A DNA stretch of 64,000 nucleotides, taken from contig CAZMBP010000095.1 of NCBI GenBank assembly GCA_964564545.1, forward strand, positions 1-64,000. The letters are read 5' to 3'. A program made the translations under genes and the position numbers. The first letter of the stretch is position 1, and the number at the start of each line of letters is the position of its first letter. This document shows, piece by piece, positions 51,272-57,537 of this stretch. The stretch is from CAJQQY01 sp964564545 (GTDB lineage: Bacteria > Bacteroidota > Bacteroidia > Chitinophagales > Saprospiraceae). Below the pieces are notes generated by a model. It was not told the origin of the DNA, ran no database searches, and worked only from the letters and a program-made list of their open reading frames with translations.

Positions 51272-52194
51272 GAGAAACTCAAAATTAACAAATACAATAT
51301 TCCTGAGAGCATAATGTATTTCGAAATTTGACTCAATAAGTGAAATTCTTTTTTCGATTGCGCAATGAATAGTTTGATTGTTGAAAAAATTAAAGGGAAA
51401 ATGATACCCACTAAAATATAGAAAAATCCAATATCAAAACCATTTTCTTTTTTGAGAAAAAGCCAATATCCTAAAATTAATAACAATATATTTCCAAACA
51501 ATATTCCCACCCACTTTGCCATCGTTTTCCCAAAGACAATAGGTAGTGTTCGGCAGCCATTTTTTCGGTCACCGTCTTCATCTTCAATGTCCTTAATTAT
51601 CTCTCGAAACATGGTTGAGAAAAAGGCAAATAAAAGATAAAATCCGAATAATTCTACTACTTCATTTCCTATTTTTAAATTGTCATAATTCAATAACCAA
51701 ACATTTTCTCTTTCTGCAAAAATAACGATTCCTGCTACAAAAGCGCAAAATATAGAAACAATCAAATTTCCCCATAAAACGCTCTTTTTCAATGATTTAG
51801 AATAAATGAAAAGTAAAAAAATAGCAGTTGGATATATAATAATCAATGGTAGGTTTTTAACGTAAAATGCTAAATAGAGCGAAATTAAAAAACCGAAAAC
51901 AGATATTCCCCAATATAAATTCCAAGCATTTTTTTCAGAAATATATTGATTGATAATTACCTTTTCTGGCTTATTTAAAAGATCAATTTCATAGTCCTCC
52001 AAGTCATTAATAATATAACCACCTGCAGCGATTAAAACTGTGGATAAAACTAAAATTGAAAAATGAAAATGATCTAAAAGAGGGGAGAGTCCAGTTGATT
52101 CAAAAGCTGGAATTAAAATCAAATATTGCAATAAATATTGCGTGAGAACAACAATGATAAGATTAGGAAATCGAATGAGTTTTAAAAATGGCAA
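51244..52194 (-). CDS. UbiA-family prenyltransferase (geranylgeranylglycerol-phosphate synthase-like)
   Basis: A 316-residue inner-membrane protein with about eight spans. The two prenyl-diphosphate/Mg2+ motifs of UbiA enzymes are present: first NDLEDYEID (63-71), second DIEDEDGDRKNG (202-213). They transfer a prenyl chain to an aromatic or glycerol acceptor. In Bacteroidota this subgroup, next to kdsC and maf, is usually called geranylgeranylglycerol-phosphate geranylgeranyltransferase; the true acceptor is not known. The C-terminal nine residues are coded by a repeat arm. kdsC lies 61 bases upstream. Confidence 0.8.
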   Translation of the reverse strand: MPFLKLIRFPNLIIVVLTQYLLQYLILIPAFESTGLSPLLDHFHFSILVLSTVLIAAGGYIINDLEDYEIDLLNKPEKVIINQYISEKNAWNLYWGISVFGFLISLYLAFYVKNLPLIIIYPTAIFLLFIYSKSLKKSVLWGNLIVSIFCAFVAGIVIFAERENVWLLNYDNLKIGNEVVELFGFYLLFAFFSTMFREIIKDIEDEDGDRKNGCRTLPIVFGKTMAKWVGILFGNILLLILGYWLFLKKENGFDIGFFYILVGIIFPLIFSTIKLFIAQSKKEFHLLSQISKYIMLSGILYLLILSFSAADWADFL

Positions 52195-52207
52195 TTTTGT
52201 AATATTT

Positions 52208-52244
52208 AAATGGTTAGCGGTGCATGATTAACCGTTAACCATTC
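52208..52244. repeat. Hairpin AATGGTTAGCGGT / ACCGTTAACCATT
   Basis: Thirteen-base stem with one mismatch and a nine-base loop in the 61-base gap between kdsC and the UbiA-like gene; a further partial copy AGTTAACCATT follows to 52257. Confidence 0.65.
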
Positions 52245-52255
52245 AAAGTTAACCA

Positions 52256-52762
52256 TTAATTTTCAGGCATCCATTTGCCATGCAAGCGCATCACTTTTTC
52301 GATTACATCTCTTGCGCATCCTTTGCCACCTTCGATTGGAGAAATGTAATCTGCGATTTCAATTACCTCGTGAGCTGCATCTTTTGGACAAGCTGCTATT
52401 CCCACTTTTTGCATGACTTGAATATCAGGAAAATCATCACCCATGTACAAAATATTGATAGGATGAAGTCCATAGATATCTACTAATTCTTCGTAAACTT
52501 CCATTTTGTCACTTACTCCAGAATAGACATCTTTGACACCTAAATTATTTAATCGAGTCACTACACCTTCGGATTTTCCGCCAGTAATAATCACAACTTG
52601 GTATCCACTTTTTAAGGCATGCTTGATAGCATATCCATCTCGAATACTCATCTTGCGAAGCAACTTACCGCTTTCCAAAACGATGATTTCGCTATTGGTC
52701 AAAACTCCATCTACATCAAAAATGAAGGTTCGAATATCTTTAAATTTTTCTAGGTAGTTCAT
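52256..52762 (-). CDS. kdsC: 3-deoxy-D-manno-octulosonate 8-phosphate phosphatase
   Basis: KdsC removes phosphate from Kdo-8-phosphate to give Kdo for LPS. The 168-residue HAD protein of the C0 (capless, tetrameric) type has DxD Asp16/Asp18 (FIFDVDGVLT), the KdsC block IRDGYAIKHALKSGYQVVIITGGKSEGV, lysine motif DKMEVYEEL and MGDDFPDIQVM, followed by GIAACPKDAAHEV and a short C-terminal tail (GGKGCARDVIE) that closes the active site. Cytoplasmic. Other lpx or kds genes are not in the window. Family assignment is very good. Confidence 0.93.
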   Translation of the reverse strand: MNYLEKFKDIRTFIFDVDGVLTNSEIIVLESGKLLRKMSIRDGYAIKHALKSGYQVVIITGGKSEGVVTRLNNLGVKDVYSGVSDKMEVYEELVDIYGLHPINILYMGDDFPDIQVMQKVGIAACPKDAAHEVIEIADYISPIEGGKGCARDVIEKVMRLHGKWMPEN

Positions 52763-52767
52763 TTTAA

Positions 52768-52840
52768 GACGTTTTACGTTGAACGTTTTACGATGGACGT
52801 TTTCCCATTTTGTGAAACGTTCAACGTAAAACGTCCATCG
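52768..52840. repeat. Inverted repeat of ACGTTTTACGTTGAACGTTT units
   Basis: GACGTTTTACGTTGAACGTTT (52768-52788) is the reverse complement of 52815-52835; an overlapping CGATGGACGTTTT (52791-52803) pairs with 52828-52840. Built from the repeated word ACGTTTTACG. Lies between iscX and kdsC. Confidence 0.75.
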
Positions 52841-52858
52841 ATAAGCGAAGCGAACGTG

Positions 52859-53104
52859 TTACTGATTATCTCTCCATTCGTAAACCCATTTAGCTTGGAT
52901 TTGCTCTAAATGACCTTCGTTACATTCTTCTTTTTTTCCTTCAAAATTAGGGAGACTCAATACCCAGTCAATCAAATCTGTAAATCGAATTCGATAGATT
53001 TTTTGCTCTGAAAAGTCATCACCAAATTTGTCATATAATTTAATGGCGATATCTTCATGATCTGGCCAGTTAATTGGAAAATCGTCTATGTCTTTAAAAC
53101 TCAT
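52859..53104 (-). CDS. iscX: IscX-like iron-sulfur assembly protein
   Basis: IscX (YfhJ) is a small acidic protein that binds IscS and iron, and modulates iron-sulfur cluster synthesis. The 81-residue product has the fold pattern DHEDIAIKLYDKFGDDF, IRFTDLIDWVLSLPNFEGKK, and C-terminal NEGHLEQIQAKWVYEW, matching E. coli IscX in order, length (66 there; an N-terminal extension of about 12 here) and acidic residues. Follows the ferredoxin gene by 96 bases, as in isc operons, but iscS, iscU, hscA and hscB are not in the window. Confidence 0.85.
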   Translation of the reverse strand: MSFKDIDDFPINWPDHEDIAIKLYDKFGDDFSEQKIYRIRFTDLIDWVLSLPNFEGKKEECNEGHLEQIQAKWVYEWRDNQ

Positions 53105-53200
53105 GTTCTTTATTTATGAAAAAATTTAACAAACGAAAAATACTGATTTTGAGCAGATTAAATTAAGTTCAAAATTCAGAATTTTCATTTTAAAATTAGA

Positions 53201-53542
53201 TTAGTGTTCGTGTCCGATGATTCGAGATTGGTCTGGAATTTCAACTTCAATAACAGCATCTTTTTCCAAGATAACACATTGACATCCCAATCGAGATTCT
53301 AATCTTGGATTGATTGCTCGGTCAATAAAGTCTTCTTCTTTGTCGGAAATTTCTTCCAAAAATTCGTCCCCAGAATGTACATAAACATGGCATGTGCTGC
53401 ACGCACATACTTCGCCACAATTATGACTTAAGTGAACATCATTTTCTTCAGCTGCTTCTAGAATAGTGAAACCTTCTTCAATGTTTTCCACCGTTTTTGG
53501 TGGGATATTTTTATCCTCGAAGGTAAATTTTACCGTCGCCAT
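53201..53542 (-). CDS. fdx: 2Fe-2S ferredoxin, adrenodoxin type
   Basis: This ferredoxin supplies electrons, mainly for iron-sulfur cluster assembly in isc systems. The 113-residue protein binds one 2Fe-2S cluster by Cys42, Cys48, Cys51 and Cys87 (HNCGEVCACSTCHVYV ... RLGCQC; spacing C-x5-C-x2-C-x35-C); Cys46 and Cys89 are additional. The His and DEAED-like segments (ISDKEEDFIDRA) are as in ISC-type ferredoxins. Probably co-transcribed with iscX. Upstream is a 375-base gap with a long inverted repeat. Confidence 0.92.
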   Translation of the reverse strand: MATVKFTFEDKNIPPKTVENIEEGFTILEAAEENDVHLSHNCGEVCACSTCHVYVHSGDEFLEEISDKEEDFIDRAINPRLESRLGCQCVILEKDAVIEVEIPDQSRIIGHEH

Positions 53543-53917
53543 TGTAATTAATATTTTTGTTTTTAAAAAATACTGTTTTTTAAGTCAGGTGAAAATTAAA
53601 ATCAACACTTCCGTTGGTCGTTTTTTATTTCAATTTTGCCAGACAACAGCACTTGTTTAAAAACGGTTATTTTGAATGATTCTAAAAAAGAGTGCAAATG
53701 TAATTTTTAATCAATAAGTAAACAACTAAATAGGGGAGAAGTTCATTGGGAAAAGAATGGTAATTTCGAATATCGAACAAGGAACAAGGATTTTAGAAGT
53801 TTGACGTGAGTTACTCAAGAAATTCAAGTTTGAATTTCAATTTGAGAAGTGAGGATCAAAATTGCTCTCGTCAAACTTCTCAAATCTCAGATCCTTGTTT
53901 TTAAATCGATATTCCCA
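53543..53917. other. 375-bp intergenic region with long inverted repeat
   Basis: No gene seen. The first 200 bases are the likely promoter region of fdx. The remainder is taken up by the inverted repeat 53768-53914, which lies directly at the 3' end of the AAA+ gene and probably acts as its terminator. Confidence 0.5.
53768..53914. repeat. 147-bp inverted repeat with GAATATCG ends
   Basis: Ends GAATATCG (53768-53775) and CGATATTC (53907-53914) are complementary, as are CAAGGATTTTAGAAGTTTGACG (53786 on) and CGTCAAACTTCTCAAATCTC...ATCCTTG (to 53897), with small insertions. Interior has no gene. Confidence 0.7.
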
Positions 53918-56900
53918 TCATTTCTTTTTCAAAGCAGGAATCAATCGATTTCGAACACTTGGACTCATACCTGCATAAACCAACAATAAAAACTCCTCAT
54001 TCGTAATGTTTACTGCATTGATAAAATTAGTCCTAAAATCTGTTAATGCATTTTGGCTATCATAACCTCGAATCACTTGATTATGCACCGCTTTATTTTT
54101 TGGTTTTCCAAAATCCAAAAACACTCGAATAGGAATTGGATTTTCATAAGGCATATGAAATAAATGAATTCCTTCTTCCCCTTTTAAAAAACTAAAAAGA
54201 GAATATCCTTCCAAATGAATAATATGGTTTTCTTCGTCTGATTCTTTTTCCAAATGAAGGTATTCAAAAAGGTTATCATATAATTTAAAGAGGTATTCAA
54301 TTTGATCTTTGCCTGAATTGTGGATAGCACTTTCAAAACGAATCGTCACTTTTTGAGTATTGCTTTTAATAAAGTTTTTGGAAAACAATTTTAGAAAGGC
54401 GACTTCCAAATAGCTATTTAAAAACTCTGTTTGAATAGTATTGTATTGGATATTAGTTCGATTATAAACTTCACTAATTTCCGCTAAACCTTCTTGTTGA
54501 AAAAATAGATCCTTGTAATTTTCTTTTAAAATTTTATCTGAGTTACTCCAAATTGTATTTCGTTTTAGCCGTAAAGGAATCGCAGGGTCGAGGTGGAATT
54601 TCTTATCCCTAAAACCAAGGGAAAGGTGTTGAATCCTTTCCTTCGTTTCTGCAATTTTTTCTTTAAAACTATAATGATGACTATTGGAATAATCGACGAT
54701 AGCATGATCCTCTGAGTCATCACTTTCCATTCGTTGAATTTGTTTTTGGATCGTTTCAAGAACTCGGATTAATCGCAGATAGAAGCCTTTTCCTTTTTCA
54801 GGTTCTGGCAATTCAGGAAACCAATTCTCTTCCAGAAGTGCAACAAATTTAAGTGGCGAAATTTTTGGAATCAGTCGATTTTTAAATAAAGAGATTTCAA
54901 ATAAAATTGGACTAGTGGAATAATTACTCACCAATTGTGCAGCAGTCAAAGCAGTTAAATCTTTTTCAATTTGACGCTTTAAAGCACGTCCGCCCATCCG
55001 AGAATTGAACCCTCGACGAGCTACCCATTCCAATGCATCGGCCTCAATATTTAAAATAGTGGTTCTTCTAACAAAACCATCTCTGGATAATAAATCTTTG
55101 ATTTGCAATCGAGCAATATCTAAAATGTGTTGGATTTCCAATGCATTGAAAATCACAATTTCATCGATTCGATTGACAAATTCAGGACGAAATTTATCTT
55201 CTACAGCTTTTCTATAAATGGCTCCATCATCTTGGGTGGAAGTTCTAAAACCAGCTTGCGAAGAAACTTGATTGGCCCCAATATTTGAAGTCATAATAAT
55301 AATGATATTGGAAAAATCAATTGTCCGTCCCAAGCTATCTGTCAATCGAGCGTCGTCTAAAAGTTGTAATAATAAATCCAAAACTTTTGGATGTGCTTTT
55401 TCAATTTCATCCAATAATACAACTCCAAAAGGTTGATAGCGAACCTTGCCAGTCAATTGACCTTCTGGATTTTGAGCATCACCAATTAACCTTTGCACCG
55501 CAGTATGATCGATAAATTCGTTCATGTCAAATTGCATCAAAGTAGATTCACTTCCAGTCAAAAACTTTGATAAAACTTTTGCCGCTTGCGTTTTTCCCAC
55601 TCCCGTTGGCCCAATAAACATAAAGGATCCAAGTGGTTTGTCAGGAGTTGTCAATCGGGCTTTAATGGTATGAATGACGTTCGCAAGAGTGGCAACTGCT
55701 TTTGGTTGACCGACCAATTTTTGATTAATTTTTTGATAAAAATCTTCTTCCTCGGTGGTATTGGGCAAATCAAAAATGTCTTGATTGAGTCCGCTAAAAG
55801 ATTCAAATTCAGCACGTACCTCAGGCACATCAATTCTTTGACCTCGATGTTTCACCGCCAACTGACGCATAATATTTATGATACTTCCAGGAAGTGATTT
55901 TCGTTTTAAGTAACTTCTTCGAAAATCAAAAAGAGACTGAATAGCTTTTATAGAAATGGTGCAATTATGTTGGTTTTCCAAAACCTTTCGGTTTTCGAGA
56001 GCCATTTTTGCAGCATCTTTTAAGTCAGGTTCTTCCATCCTAATCAGCTGAAAAAGGTCTGCGTACCGCCGATCTTTTTCCTGAATAATTTTCCACTCTT
56101 CAGGAGTTGCTAGAATGACAAGTTGGATTAATCTTTTTTCCAAATAAGGTTTTAGCACATCATTAACCGTCATTTTATTTTGAGCAGATTTTCCGATGTG
56201 CAACATAGAAATCGCATTGTCGATTAGGATAATTGAAGAGCCTTTATTTTTGGAATATGGATTTTTGATAAAATTCAAAACAGCTTCCATTCTTTTTTGC
56301 CACATTCCGACAATGCTCATTCCAGTAATAATCCGCGTAGGATCTATGTGCCAAATTGTTCGAGATTTTTTTTCATATTCTTCGATGTGTTGATACAAAG
56401 TTTCGTGGATCACACTCTTTTTCCCAACACCTTCTTTTCCTACAATAGCGATTGGCGTGTTTTTAAACGGTCGATCAAACAAAAGACTCTCTAGTCGCTC
56501 GATCATTTTTTCTTGATAAAATGCACGATTTAAATCAGTAGGAAAATCATTATTTAGGTTCTTAGAAATTTTCCAAATTTCAGTCTCTCCATCCATTCTT
56601 TCATCTGAAGAAAAGATATCGCTGAAGGCTCCTTGGTTTCGAGAGATAAATGAAAAATCATCGTGAACGGCTTGAATTGGGATTTCTACTGAGGTAACAA
56701 ATTCCTTTTCAGGAGAAGTATAATTATTAAAATCAAACTCACTTGGATCGTTGGCTTGATATTTTTTTAATAACTGACTAATTATTTTGGTGGCTTGTTT
56801 TTCAAGATTGAATCTGCTTTTTTTATCATTTTCCACTACATACATTGCACCATTAAAATGTGGCAATGAAGCAAATGTGATTTTGTTCAATTCAAAGAAA

Positions 56901-57211
56901 GCAATTCCAAACCTTCCATGCTGATCTTTTTTCCCAGGAATAGGGATAGTTAAATTAAAAATTTGATATTCAATCGTTGGGTTAAATCTGAACCAAATTA
57001 AATCATCTAACGTATCACTTTCCAGCACATATCCTTTTACCACATTTTGAATGGCAGATTTCATTTTTGAGACAGAACCTTCAAATCTAGGATGCACATA
57101 ACTAGTAAAACTAAAGAAAAGAGGAGTAGATTGATACTGTTCTTTTCCGTCATTTTTGACAAGGCTTACAAGTGCTGGAAATTCTAAATTTAATGGTATC
57201 GTATTATTCAT
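53918..57211 (-). CDS. ClpB-like double AAA+ protein with degenerate first ATPase and release-factor-like C-terminus
   Basis: A 1,097-residue cytoplasmic protein. Residues 1-230: beta-rich N-domain, not the Clp N repeat. First AAA+ (about 235-470): Walker A is GKEGVGKK (258-265, Thr/Ser replaced by Lys) and Walker B is IILIDN (327-332, catalytic Glu replaced by Asn), so ATP hydrolysis here is unlikely. Second AAA+ (about 495-780) is intact and ClpB/HSP100-like: KLVGQPKAV, GPTGVGKT (534-541), VVLLDEIEKAHPKV (Walker B 597-602), TSN (641-643), arginine finger in FRPEFVNRIDE (Arg681), sensor 2 MGGRALKR. No middle coiled coil is seen. Residues about 805-1085 resemble class I release factors: helical part, PCRF-like part (954-1030; GYSLFSFLKGEEGIH at 1002-1016) and the RF2-like end QVIRGYDSQNALTDFRT (1045-1061), but no GGQ. 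Divergent from a CbbX-like gene. Confidence 0.8.
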   Translation of the reverse strand: MNNTIPLNLEFPALVSLVKNDGKEQYQSTPLFFSFTSYVHPRFEGSVSKMKSAIQNVVKGYVLESDTLDDLIWFRFNPTIEYQIFNLTIPIPGKKDQHGRFGIAFFELNKITFASLPHFNGAMYVVENDKKSRFNLEKQATKIISQLLKKYQANDPSEFDFNNYTSPEKEFVTSVEIPIQAVHDDFSFISRNQGAFSDIFSSDERMDGETEIWKISKNLNNDFPTDLNRAFYQEKMIERLESLLFDRPFKNTPIAIVGKEGVGKKSVIHETLYQHIEEYEKKSRTIWHIDPTRIITGMSIVGMWQKRMEAVLNFIKNPYSKNKGSSIILIDNAISMLHIGKSAQNKMTVNDVLKPYLEKRLIQLVILATPEEWKIIQEKDRRYADLFQLIRMEEPDLKDAAKMALENRKVLENQHNCTISIKAIQSLFDFRRSYLKRKSLPGSIINIMRQLAVKHRGQRIDVPEVRAEFESFSGLNQDIFDLPNTTEEEDFYQKINQKLVGQPKAVATLANVIHTIKARLTTPDKPLGSFMFIGPTGVGKTQAAKVLSKFLTGSESTLMQFDMNEFIDHTAVQRLIGDAQNPEGQLTGKVRYQPFGVVLLDEIEKAHPKVLDLLLQLLDDARLTDSLGRTIDFSNIIIIMTSNIGANQVSSQAGFRTSTQDDGAIYRKAVEDKFRPEFVNRIDEIVIFNALEIQHILDIARLQIKDLLSRDGFVRRTTILNIEADALEWVARRGFNSRMGGRALKRQIEKDLTALTAAQLVSNYSTSPILFEISLFKNRLIPKISPLKFVALLEENWFPELPEPEKGKGFYLRLIRVLETIQKQIQRMESDDSEDHAIVDYSNSHHYSFKEKIAETKERIQHLSLGFRDKKFHLDPAIPLRLKRNTIWSNSDKILKENYKDLFFQQEGLAEISEVYNRTNIQYNTIQTEFLNSYLEVAFLKLFSKNFIKSNTQKVTIRFESAIHNSGKDQIEYLFKLYDNLFEYLHLEKESDEENHIIHLEGYSLFSFLKGEEGIHLFHMPYENPIPIRVFLDFGKPKNKAVHNQVIRGYDSQNALTDFRTNFINAVNITNEEFLLLVYAGMSPSVRNRLIPALKKK

Positions 57212-57537
57212 TGAAAGTGAAATCGAGGATCAATCAAAGTTTAAATATTACATGATGACTTCAGATTGAATTTTTTTATTTTGAAAGAAATTTTTATTTT
57301 AAAAAAGGGTTGAAATTAAGAAAAACTCCGCAAATATTAAATTACGTTTAAATTGGTGGAAAAGAATATTTTTAATAAGTTTATAATTCCCTTTAATAAA
57401 CCAATATGAAGTGAATGCATTACTTCTTTTTTTTAACAGCATTTTTTTATAAAATTTTAAAATAACGTATAAGAGGTTGACTGTCAGTTTTTTATACCGA
57501 AATAATTACGACACTAAATATTAACCAAATACAGAGA
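57212..57537. other. 326-bp divergent promoter region between two AAA+ genes
   Basis: AT-rich, no gene or strong hairpin. No good TTG/TAnnTTTG pair was found on either strand; TTGACTGTCAG at 57477 is a possible -33 element for the plus strand. It must hold promoters for both large AAA+ genes. Confidence 0.4.
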
